Of a DNA stretch of 54,372 nt, positions 7,491 to 14,308 are shown piece by piece. Source of the stretch: a virus. The notes under the pieces were generated by a model. It searched no databases. It worked only from the letters and a program-made list of their open reading frames with translations, and was not told the DNA's origin. Every line of letters starts with the position of its first letter. The stretch's first letter is position 1. Location of the stretch: positions 1 through 54,372 of the IMG/VR virus record IMGVR_UViG_3300042691_035573; one strand, written 5' to 3'. Both the position numbers and the translations under genes were made by a program.

Positions 7491-8327
7491 TTAACTTCTG
7501 TATAATGCTTTATTAAACGATCCGTAATAAGATGGATTATCGTTATCTGGGTCTCCCGGTCCTTGATCCGGGATATGGATTATTCGTATATGACTGTAAA
7601 TTCCGTTAAAATTTATATAATCTAAACTGGTATTACCGTTATATGTTTTAGTAGATATAGTGCTATAATTTCCGTTAGGACCTGGATTATTATCTAATGT
7701 TCCTTGTAATAACACAGTTCCTTTATAGTTTGTCATGTAGTAAACAATAGTGTGTAATGCGGTGTTGCCGTTGTATTCTGGATTGGCATATATTGCACTA
7801 CTTTTATGTTCGTATCTAAATTCGTCGCCGTTATAAAATTTATTAAATGTAGAAACAACGGTACTATCTTTCAAAACGGGAAAGATCTCAGTCATGAGGT
7901 GTAGTGTTCCTGCCATACCGTAATAGGTATTAGAATATGTCGGCAAATAAGTACCGTCTGAATCTTGTAATTTAACATTATATTGATAACTAGTTCTATC
8001 TAAGTCAAGTGTATCATTTTCAGTCAAAGTAAGTAGTGCAAGACCTTTAGTTGAAGTAGTACCGTCATCAATTATTGATAAATTCTTTTCAATAATCAAT
8101 CTTTGATTAATAGCATCAAACATGCTGAATACAAATGTTTGGGTATTGTAGACTCTTATCTTCTTTTGATCGCTATTTTTAAATTGTATCCTTACTTGAT
8201 TTTTAATTCCTTTTTGAATTTTTAAGTCACGCTGATACATAACTTGATTCACTCCTCTAATAGTAGCGTCCAAATCTAGTGTAATATCAAGTGTATTTGA
8301 GTATAAATAGACTGGTAAATTTTGCAT
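7491..8327 (-). CDS. Beta-rich structural-type protein (tail or baseplate candidate)
   Basis: 278 residues, strongly beta-rich, many Asn/Thr/Tyr, no Cys, no signal peptide. The first 130 residues (VNQVMYQRDLKIQKGIKNQVRI..FKN) look like an immunoglobulin-like or baseplate-attachment domain. The second half has NGNTALHTI, NPGPNGNYSTISTKT and a C-terminal loop rich in Asp/Pro/Asn. I do not recognise the family. Its promoter is a clean TAAATA five bases before the ATG with no ribosome site, a pattern shared with known late structural genes here, which supports a virion role despite its position among replication genes. Confidence 0.45.
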   Translation of the reverse strand: MQNLPVYLYSNTLDITLDLDATIRGVNQVMYQRDLKIQKGIKNQVRIQFKNSDQKKIRVYNTQTFVFSMFDAINQRLIIEKNLSIIDDGTTSTKGLALLTLTENDTLDLDRTSYQYNVKLQDSDGTYLPTYSNTYYGMAGTLHLMTEIFPVLKDSTVVSTFNKFYNGDEFRYEHKSSAIYANPEYNGNTALHTIVYYMTNYKGTVLLQGTLDNNPGPNGNYSTISTKTYNGNTSLDYINFNGIYSHIRIIHIPDQGPGDPDNDNPSYYGSFNKALYRS

Positions 8328-8332
8328 AATAG

Positions 8333-8338
8333 TATTTA
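8333..8338 (-). promoter_or_regulatory. Candidate late promoter core (TAAATA), leaderless
   Basis: Minus strand reads AATAAATACTATTATG: the core is five bases from the ATG at 8327, which places the start codon at the expected +1. No Shine-Dalgarno sequence is present. Confidence 0.6.
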
Positions 8339-8347
8339 TTGAATATA

Positions 8348-8725
8348 ATGAAAGATAAATTTCAAGACAATTATCCTTTTTTAAGTTGTATAAAATCCAA
8401 TGATAGGGAATATATAGGAGTTATTATTAACTTTGATCACAACATCGCCAGTATATATGATATATCCATGATCAGTGATGATGAAGAACGACAGTTATTT
8501 TTAGAGATGGGCGAGTTATGGTGGTGGGAAAGTAACCGTAAAATTCCTATCAATATTTTTCTTAAAAAAGAGATGCAAATTTTCAGACCTTATGTTAAAA
8601 CTTTTAATTCTAAAGATGTTGATTTATTATTTGGGCCTACAGTAAATCTAAGTGAAATTGCAGAAAAAAGAGTTAAGCGTAAGTCTATTCAATTAGTAAG
8701 AACTGTTAAGAATAGTCGTAACTAA
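8348..8725 (+). CDS. Conserved-type hypothetical protein
   Basis: 125 residues from the ATG at 8348; the in-frame TTG at 8339 lies in the divergent promoter and is less likely. Soluble, acidic in the middle (MISDDEERQLFLEMGELWWWES), with a basic C-terminus (KRVKRKSIQLVRTVKNSRN). The triple Trp is distinctive. No domain recognised. Its 3' end overlaps the oppositely directed DnaE-like gene by 20 bases. It is one of only a few rightward genes in a leftward region. Confidence 0.5.
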   Translation: MKDKFQDNYPFLSCIKSNDREYIGVIINFDHNIASIYDISMISDDEERQLFLEMGELWWWESNRKIPINIFLKKEMQIFRPYVKTFNSKDVDLLFGPTVNLSEIAEKRVKRKSIQLVRTVKNSRN

Positions 8726-9281
8726 TCTTTTCGCAAATTAAATTCATCTGTACAATTACAGCCATAGCATATGCAGTAGCGTGTGATTTTTTGAAATAGT
8801 ATTCGTCGTTACTTGGTTTAATCCAAACTTCTTTTAATATAGCATCCCAATTTTTTCCTATCAAATGTCTTTTAGCAGGTCTAATAATTGCTAATACTGC
8901 TGCTAATTGTTCAATATTTTTAGGTTTTAATTGTTGTAAAATGTTGCTATGTCCATTTACATGGAATAATAGATCTGTAAATTCAGTTTGTTCTAAAAGT
9001 TCCCAAAGTGGTTCAGTTTCCATTAATTTTATGAGATGGGCTTCGTCTCGAATATCGTTATACATACTGACATTCAAAAAATCAATTTTAAAGTATCCTC
9101 GTTTTTCTGCTTCTCGATAATCTAAAGATGCAGTTTGTGTCAATGGATTAACTGGAATTTGCTGACAATACACACCTGTATTATGTTTTTTTAATTTATT
9201 ATTTTCGTTAATAGATGCAGGAATATGTTGAATAAGATTCAAAATTTTTGATCTATCTGAAAAATCTATATCAACGTCCAT
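8706..9281 (-). CDS. Miniature DnaE-like (family C DNA polymerase) protein
   Basis: 191 residues holding, in the right order, short blocks that resemble bacterial DNA polymerase III alpha: DVDIDF (2-7) like the PDxDxDF motif with two catalytic Asp; HNTGVY (33-38) like the H-x-x-GV block; YFKIDFLNV (63-71) like the KFDFLGL motif with the third catalytic Asp; LQQLKPKNIEQLAAVLAIIRPA (115-136) like the KP-x-FED..ALYRPG block; FKKSHATAYAMAV (163-175) like the FNKSHAAAYA motif. Real DnaE is over 1,100 residues; the PHP domain, most of the fingers and the tau/beta-binding parts are missing. It is the last gene of the ADP-heptose operon, directly after the kinase. It could be a minimal nucleotidyltransferase or a remnant kept for another role. 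Confidence 0.6.
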   Translation of the reverse strand: MDVDIDFSDRSKILNLIQHIPASINENNKLKKHNTGVYCQQIPVNPLTQTASLDYREAEKRGYFKIDFLNVSMYNDIRDEAHLIKLMETEPLWELLEQTEFTDLLFHVNGHSNILQQLKPKNIEQLAAVLAIIRPAKRHLIGKNWDAILKEVWIKPSNDEYYFKKSHATAYAMAVIVQMNLICEKISYDYS

Positions 9282-10061
9282 TTAAATTTTAATACTTTCT
9301 AAGTCTTCTTTAGTCAATGTATACACGCCTCTATGTTGGACGCTTATTGATGCACATTTATTAGCGTAAATTATAGCAGATTCTATAGATTTTGTTAATA
9401 GATAAAAGTAAGACAATGCTGCCAAAAATGTATCTCCAGCGCCACACACATCGATAACTTCAACAGTATCTGTTGGGAACAATTTATTTTTATATTTTGC
9501 CCCATTTGCTCCTAGCGTGACAATTAAATTTTCGCAGGTTGATAAAATTTGATTACTTTCAAGTTCGTTAATTTTTACGTAGCATCCTTCAAATTTTTGC
9601 AAATCAGTTTTTTTGCTATCAATAAAAATTGGACCTCTAAAAATAGTTCTTATTGCTTTTACATTATCGTAAGTTATAAACCCTTTGTTATAATCACTAA
9701 TAACAATTGCATCGTATTGATTAAATGCAAGAGATTTTAATTCTGGATTAAAGGGTGTGCTAATTTTATCTTCGTCTACTCGAACTATATGTTGTTTGCT
9801 ACGATCGTCAATATATCGGCGTTTTATTGATTTTTTACCGCTGGTCATAAAATCAATATCGCAGTTAAATGCTTCTAGATTATTTTTAACATTTGCAGCC
9901 ATTCCTTGTTTTACACTCCAATTAGTGATTTTTAATATAGGAACAGGTGCTTCCGGATTTAATCTCTCGCAAGTACCGTAATAATATTCATCGATACAAC
10001 TATCTCCGATCAATAATATCTTGAATTTTTTTTGTTGATGAGTATCTGTCAAGTCTTTCAT
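9282..10061 (-). CDS. PfkB-family sugar kinase, HldE/HldA-like (heptose 7-phosphate kinase)
   Basis: 259 residues. The opening ILLIGDSCIDEYYYG, the block RLNPEAPVPILK and the C-terminal DVCGAGDTFLAAL (anion hole GAGD and catalytic Asp) match the kinase domain of HldE, which phosphorylates D-glycero-D-manno-heptose 7-phosphate at C1. IKRRYID and QHIVRVDED match the later substrate region. Compared with usual domains of about 310 residues, roughly 45 residues between QGMAANVKNNLEAF and the IKRRY block are missing. The start overlaps the end of the nucleotidyltransferase gene by 62 bases in another frame. Another ribokinase-family sugar kinase is possible, but the neighbours favour heptose. Confidence 0.75.
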   Translation of the reverse strand: MKDLTDTHQQKKFKILLIGDSCIDEYYYGTCERLNPEAPVPILKITNWSVKQGMAANVKNNLEAFNCDIDFMTSGKKSIKRRYIDDRSKQHIVRVDEDKISTPFNPELKSLAFNQYDAIVISDYNKGFITYDNVKAIRTIFRGPIFIDSKKTDLQKFEGCYVKINELESNQILSTCENLIVTLGANGAKYKNKLFPTDTVEVIDVCGAGDTFLAALSYFYLLTKSIESAIIYANKCASISVQHRGVYTLTKEDLESIKI

Positions 10062-10401
10062 AAAATTTTATTTCTTTACAGTATTCTGATCCTATAATCG
10101 GATTATCTCTGTAGTCGCTACCTTTAATCATCAAGTCAGGTTCGTAGTTTTTAATATAATCTCTAAGTTCTTGATCGGTATTAAAAATGTCTACCTTATC
10201 AACACATTTTAATGCTGCTAATAAACTGGCTCTTTCGTATTCGTTATTAACTGGCCTAGTAGGTCCCTTAAGTTGTTTAATTCTAGAATCGCTATCTATT
10301 AAAACATAAACATATGAGTTTGGGTAAGATTTTGCATATTCTAAAAGACGAATGTGGCCAACATGTACAATATCAAATGAACCGTTGACAATTATTTTCA
10401 T
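10000..10401 (-). CDS. Heptose 1-phosphate nucleotidyltransferase, HldE C-domain/HldC-like
   Basis: 133 residues. GSFDIVHVGHIRLL contains the HxGH nucleotide-binding motif of the cytidylyltransferase superfamily; RPVNNEYERASLLAALKCVD and the late RYSSTKKIQDI match the RfaE domain II / HldC type, which joins heptose 1-phosphate to ATP to give ADP-heptose. In many bacteria this domain is fused to the kinase as HldE; here the two are separate overlapping genes, nucleotidyltransferase first. The ATG overlaps the epimerase stop by four bases. All motif residues look intact. Confidence 0.78.
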   Translation of the reverse strand: MKIIVNGSFDIVHVGHIRLLEYAKSYPNSYVYVLIDSDSRIKQLKGPTRPVNNEYERASLLAALKCVDKVDIFNTDQELRDYIKNYEPDLMIKGSDYRDNPIIGSEYCKEIKFYERLDRYSSTKKIQDIIDRR

Positions 10402-11174
10402 CGCAAAATATAATGTTTATGTAATTTAGTTAAATCTGCACAAGTATAACTCTGATATTGAGATTTAATGTTTTCAGGCATTGGAATATATTCTATTCGT
10501 GTATTGTATTTACTAGCAATTTCGTTTGCTACATCTTGAAATGATTTTGGTTTTCCTGTACCTACATTCCATATTCCAGATTCTTTAACTTTGAAGAATG
10601 TTTTATGAATATCGATTACTTGATCTACATGTACAAAGTCTCTATAAAATTTATCTGAATTTTCAAACAACCTAATTACACCAGTTTCCCTTGCTTGTTT
10701 TTCAAATTTATGATATGGACTTGCTTGGTCTCCTTTATGATCTTCATGTGGACCGTACACATTAAAGTATCTAAATCCTTGAACAATAATATTGTCAAAT
10801 CTTGTTGATCTAATAGATCTATCAAACAAATATTTGCTCCACGCATATGGACTTCGAGGATCTAATTGTGAATCTTCGTTAAAATTTTTATTAAGTCCAT
10901 ACACACTTGCAGAACTAGCGTATTGTAAATTTACGTTATGTGTTTGACATGCAACCAACACAATACAACTAAAGTCATGATTTTGTCTCATGATCTTTTC
11001 AACATCAGTTTCAGTAGTTGAACTGATTGCGCCGAGATGGATACACCAGTCTAGGCCTTCAAAATCTGGTGGAGGATCACCCCACTCATAAAATGAAAGT
11101 TCATGATCATTTTTTAATTGTTGGACCATGTTTTGTCCAATAAATCCTTTATATCCTGTAATTAGTATCTTCAT
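10398..11174 (-). CDS. hldD: ADP-heptose 6-epimerase (HldD)-like SDR
   Basis: 258 residues. NAD(P)-binding GYKGFIGQN (GxxGxxG) at 7-15, HLGAISSTTETD (47-57) typical of HldD, and catalytic Y110-x3-K114 in SPYAWSK. FRYFNVYGPHEDHKGDQASP and the SFQDVANEI block also fit ADP-L-glycero-D-manno-heptose 6-epimerase, which converts the D,D form to the L,D form used in LPS core. The usual protein is about 310 residues; this one ends after the ADLTKLHKHYILR block, so the last 25-50 residues are missing. Four-base overlaps with both neighbours show a tight operon. Confidence 0.8.
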   Translation of the reverse strand: MKILITGYKGFIGQNMVQQLKNDHELSFYEWGDPPPDFEGLDWCIHLGAISSTTETDVEKIMRQNHDFSCIVLVACQTHNVNLQYASSASVYGLNKNFNEDSQLDPRSPYAWSKYLFDRSIRSTRFDNIIVQGFRYFNVYGPHEDHKGDQASPYHKFEKQARETGVIRLFENSDKFYRDFVHVDQVIDIHKTFFKVKESGIWNVGTGKPKSFQDVANEIASKYNTRIEYIPMPENIKSQYQSYTCADLTKLHKHYILR

Positions 11175-11662
11175 AATAATTTAGATAATTCCTGTATAGT
11201 TTCAGATAAATTACCCCGATGTAAAATTGCTTTTCCTTGTCCTTTAGTTATCCAATCTTCGTAATTGCTCGGTCTATCGTCAATTAATATATCCCCGGGC
11301 CGACAGTGTTTCCATTTGTCGTAACTATGAGGGCCGAACATCACAGGTATAGTAGGGTAATATTTCTGAACCCATAATATTTTATCATAGTATGCCCAAG
11401 GCATATCGTCATCTTTAGGAACAGCAGTTAAGAACAATAAATTCCAGTCTTGATTATCGCTAACAATTTGTTGACAAAAATTAACTAATTTATCTGCTTC
11501 CGAGGTCTTATTTAGATCTCTATATAATCTAGGATTACTTGCAATTTTTTTCCAAGATTCGTGAGGCCATGAATGAGTTGTTTTATCAGTGTTCAATATT
11601 TTTCTAGCGTAACTATCAAAATCAGCAACAACACCATCCATGTCTAAATAAATCGTGGTCAT
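11171..11662 (-). CDS. HAD-family phosphatase, 5'(3')-deoxyribonucleotidase type
   Basis: 163 residues. HAD motif I DMDGVVADFD (nucleophile and acid/base Asp) near residue 7, motif II LFLTAVP, and motif IV DILIDDRPSNYEDW. The arrangement resembles phage and mitochondrial 5'(3')-deoxyribonucleotidases. Its place in the ADP-heptose operon, where a heptose 1,7-bisphosphate phosphatase (GmhB) is needed, makes that an attractive alternative role, since GmhB is also a HAD enzyme. Sequence alone does not decide. Four-base overlaps on both sides. Confidence 0.75.
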   Translation of the reverse strand: MTTIYLDMDGVVADFDSYARKILNTDKTTHSWPHESWKKIASNPRLYRDLNKTSEADKLVNFCQQIVSDNQDWNLLFLTAVPKDDDMPWAYYDKILWVQKYYPTIPVMFGPHSYDKWKHCRPGDILIDDRPSNYEDWITKGQGKAILHRGNLSETIQELSKLL

Positions 11663-12015
11663 TTTTGATTATCACCTTTTGCTACACGATAGTTATCTTC
11701 TACAGAGTCAGGTGTACTAACCTCTATCAAAGTACCTTCTTCTAAACAAATGACCTGATGGGGAAATAGCGGAGGATTGTGCCAAGTATCTCCTACGTTT
11801 AATTCTTTTTCAAAAACATCAGCATTATTTGTTTCAATGTATTTTACAATAAATTTTCCACTTAATACATACCATGCTTCATCTTTTTCTGCGTGGAAGT
11901 GCATACTAAATTTTGCACCTTTATTAAATTTCATTAACTTACTGCAATATTTGTCATTGGTTACCCAAATTAACTCGTGTCCCCAACCTTTTTTTACCAT
12001 TCCTTCTAATCTCAT
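11659..12015 (-). CDS. Single-domain cupin, mannose-6-phosphate isomerase type II-like
   Basis: 118 residues. The cupin motifs are clear: FSMHFHAEKDEAWYVLSGK (two His and Glu for metal) and NVGDTWHNPPLFPHQV (third His). The opening KKGWGHELIWV resembles the C-terminal phosphomannose isomerase domain of bifunctional ManC-type enzymes, where PWG..E is typical. A sugar-phosphate isomerase or epimerase role is plausible. The ADP-heptose pathway begins with an aldose-ketose isomerisation (GmhA) and no GmhA is seen here, so this cupin may fill that step. That is inference only. First gene of the overlapping sugar operon. Confidence 0.7.
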   Translation of the reverse strand: MRLEGMVKKGWGHELIWVTNDKYCSKLMKFNKGAKFSMHFHAEKDEAWYVLSGKFIVKYIETNNADVFEKELNVGDTWHNPPLFPHQVICLEEGTLIEVSTPDSVEDNYRVAKGDNQK

Positions 12016-12395
12016 AAATTCTCACTTTCTGCCATTTTTAATATTAAACTATATTGTTCATATGCTTTTTTCACTGCTGGATACTTATCTTTTAAGTAAC
12101 GTTCGCGTTCTTTTTGTTGCATTATAGAATCAAAAATTCCATAATGGCCGCTGTCTTTCATATGATTATAAACTTCAGATTCAAATCTTGCAATTCTTTC
12201 TAATTCACTTTCAGCAATCTCTACAGTATACAATTTTTCTGTTTCAAACCTTGTAATTTCTTCTTGTAAAAATTTATTATAGTCCTCAGGAAATTGAAAG
12301 AGGGCAGTGTTAAATCTAGTATGTTTGTGTGCTCTTTTAGAATCGTCAATAATTCTAATTGAATGATTATGTAAAAATTTTCTAATATCAGTCAT
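12012..12395 (-). CDS. Conserved-type hypothetical protein, helical
   Basis: 127 residues, charged and helical throughout, with no signal or membrane segment. Basic stretch KRAHKHTRFN near residue 20, then long helices rich in Glu/Lys (FLQEEITRFETEKLYTVEIAESELERIARFE). No domain recognised. Start and stop codons overlap both neighbours by four bases, so it belongs to the same transcription unit as the zinc-finger protein upstream and the cupin downstream. Confidence 0.55.
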   Translation of the reverse strand: MTDIRKFLHNHSIRIIDDSKRAHKHTRFNTALFQFPEDYNKFLQEEITRFETEKLYTVEIAESELERIARFESEVYNHMKDSGHYGIFDSIMQQKERERYLKDKYPAVKKAYEQYSLILKMAESENL

Positions 12396-13087
12396 TCTAT
12401 TCCTATTTCTTTACAAATTTCTTTTACTAGTGCAACATCGGCAGGAGTTTCTTTAAATTTTTTCAACCAATACTTAACTTCAAATGCCGGAGCAATCATT
12501 GCTAATTGTTCGTCGTTCATTTTTTGAACCATAGTTTTTCCTGCCGAACTATTTAATACTACCCAACAACTAATACGACCATTTAAGATATCATGCACTG
12601 CTCGACTTAACGTAACGTAATTAAAATAGTGTTCAAACTGTGCATTATTTTCGTCTGCCCATTCCATCATTGTTTGAACAGATCTCTGCACAGCAGATTC
12701 CACTGGTTCAGTTTTTAATATGTCATAAAGATATTTTTCGTAGAGTTTATCCTTACACCAATTATCTAATTTTTCACCGCTTTTAATAACGTAGTCAATA
12801 AACTTATCAGGGTACAGTGGATTAACATTATTAACAAAACTACCAAACTTTACAAACGCATTATAGTAACTGCTGTCAGCAAACTCATCATATGTTTTAG
12901 ATTTCTTTGCATTTTGTGTCAATTGCCAAAATCTATTATAAGCCATAAATCCGGCTTGTACACGCTTTTCATCTTTTTGTAAAGCACGACGCTTGCGCTC
13001 GCACATATGCGCCACAAGTGTTTTTTCCTGCATGAATTTTTTATTACAATGTACGCAGGTATACGGTTGTTCAACTAGTGCTATCAT
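12392..13087 (-). CDS. Zinc-finger-containing hypothetical protein
   Basis: 231 residues. The N-terminus carries one zinc-finger-like motif, C11-x2-C14-x12-H27-x-C29 (CVHCNKKFMQEKTLVAHMC), followed by a basic patch CERKRR. The remainder is helical with many aromatic residues and no recognised domain. The finger plus basic patch suggests nucleic-acid binding. It is embedded between small conserved phage genes with four-base overlaps. It could be a transcription or replication accessory protein; nothing in the sequence settles this. Confidence 0.55.
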   Translation of the reverse strand: MIALVEQPYTCVHCNKKFMQEKTLVAHMCERKRRALQKDEKRVQAGFMAYNRFWQLTQNAKKSKTYDEFADSSYYNAFVKFGSFVNNVNPLYPDKFIDYVIKSGEKLDNWCKDKLYEKYLYDILKTEPVESAVQRSVQTMMEWADENNAQFEHYFNYVTLSRAVHDILNGRISCWVVLNSSAGKTMVQKMNDEQLAMIAPAFEVKYWLKKFKETPADVALVKEICKEIGIE

Positions 13088-13548
13088 TCGTATTCTTTAC
13101 GTTGTTTTTTATCAAAACCCATTTTATCAAATAGTTCTTCGCAATCTTCTTTAGACATTAACTTTGCTAATAATTTAACATCTTCTAATTTATAAGTTGG
13201 ATGTATTTCTATCAATAGTTTTTCTATTTTATTGGCTTTTTCTTTTTTGCCTTGTGCAAGATAAGGATGGTACATAGAAGAACCAATACCTGTTGCAGCA
13301 AATAATTTCCAAAGTAATTCTTTATGGTTTTTGCTTAAATCCCAATGATTTTTATTAACGTATTCGTTTGTAGTTTCAATGAACCATTCTTGCAAATCAC
13401 TGTTACCTTGAACGTTACTAGTATACCGCATTAGGATATATGGACTAAATGCTTTCTTTTCTTCATCAGTGAGATTACTATAAAAGTTATAATCTTTAGT
13501 ATCTACTGCCCTTAGTTCTCGTTTAATGTCAAGTTTTGCAGTTGCCAT
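13084..13548 (-). CDS. T4-like phage conserved protein, possible replication accessory
   Basis: 154 residues from the ATG at 13548 (MATAKLDIKREL), one base after the stop of the upstream gene. A longer reading from 13584 would overlap that gene and add twelve residues. The block FSPYILMRYTSNVQG followed by NKNHWDLSKNHKELLWKLFAATG is memorable and I believe widespread in T4-like phages of aquatic bacteria. Helical, no membrane segment, C-terminus acidic then basic. A clamp-loader small-subunit role was considered, but I cannot support it from motifs. Confidence 0.55.
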   Translation of the reverse strand: MATAKLDIKRELRAVDTKDYNFYSNLTDEEKKAFSPYILMRYTSNVQGNSDLQEWFIETTNEYVNKNHWDLSKNHKELLWKLFAATGIGSSMYHPYLAQGKKEKANKIEKLLIEIHPTYKLEDVKLLAKLMSKEDCEELFDKMGFDKKQRKEYE

Positions 13549-13549
13549 T

Positions 13550-13798
13550 TTAGTTTTTGCTAATCTTATATAAGAGCATAACATTTTCTATTGCTTTTTG
13601 TAAAGCAGGATTGTTTTCAGATTCTTTTAGAATATCTATCCAAATATCTTTTTGTTTTGCATCTTCTAGGAATTTTTGTTTTGTTAAACTAATACCTATT
13701 AGATTACGTTCTGTAGAACCAGGTAGTCTAGCATAAACAGTGTGGCCGCCGTCTGGACTTTCGTATATATATTTTGTATCTTGTATTAATGTTCCCAT
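13550..13798 (-). CDS. Small conserved-type hypothetical protein
   Basis: 82 residues. The N-terminal half is a beta-hairpin-like stretch (KYIYESPDGGHTVYARLPGSTERNLIG) and the rest is helical (FLEDAKQKDIWIDILKESENNPAL). It starts five bases after the upstream stop and its own stop lies one base before the next ATG. Function unknown. The compact placement in the replication/recombination operon argues that it is a real gene. Confidence 0.55.
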   Translation of the reverse strand: MGTLIQDTKYIYESPDGGHTVYARLPGSTERNLIGISLTKQKFLEDAKQKDIWIDILKESENNPALQKAIENVMLLYKISKN

Positions 13799-13802
13799 GA
13801 TT

Positions 13803-14306
13803 TTACCAACATTTTGTATAATCTAAAATTTCACTTTGTCTGCTTACCTCTTTAACAAAGTATGCACATTTTGGTTCGTTACCTGCATGTAAGGGTGTGC
13901 AAAGTAATTGTCCTGATCTCATTTTAGGAAAATACCATTTAACTTCTTGATAAACATCTATAATATCTATTTCTAAAAATTCTGGTCTAAAACTGTTTAT
14001 TGGATTGAAGCAAAAAGTTTTAAATCCTCGATCATTTAAACTTGTTAAAGGAAGAACTTCCATATCCGGTCCGTCGGGTTCTCCAACTACTGTACACCAA
14101 TCTAGTGGCATAATGATTTCATTATCTCCGATTTGTAATACTGCTGCTGGGCTAGTAAAACTTTCTAAAAAAATCAACGGAATAAAAAAGTAATCAGGAT
14201 TTTGATTATCGCTATTATCAAGTATAGCAAACCTCAGGTCTTCGTTTATTTCTTCTGGTAATTCATTAAGAAAAAATGTTTTATTTTCTAATGTTAAAAT
14301 TTGCAT
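13803..14306 (-). CDS. Conserved-type hypothetical protein
   Basis: 167 residues, acidic, with several Trp and Cys. Distinctive blocks are MPLDWCTVVGEP, LPLTSLNDRGFKTFCFNP and VKWYFPKMRSGQLLCTPL, which I associate with proteins conserved in T4-like phages of cyanobacteria and other aquatic hosts, without a known function. It begins three bases after the uvsW stop. No catalytic motif, signal peptide or membrane segment seen. Confidence 0.55.
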   Translation of the reverse strand: MQILTLENKTFFLNELPEEINEDLRFAILDNSDNQNPDYFFIPLIFLESFTSPAAVLQIGDNEIIMPLDWCTVVGEPDGPDMEVLPLTSLNDRGFKTFCFNPINSFRPEFLEIDIIDVYQEVKWYFPKMRSGQLLCTPLHAGNEPKCAYFVKEVSRQSEILDYTKCW

Positions 14307-14308
14307 AA

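Noticed and set aside
13549-13584. Upstream ATG for the 154-residue protein
   Set aside because: It would overlap the upstream gene, whereas the ATG at 13548 follows that gene's stop by one base.
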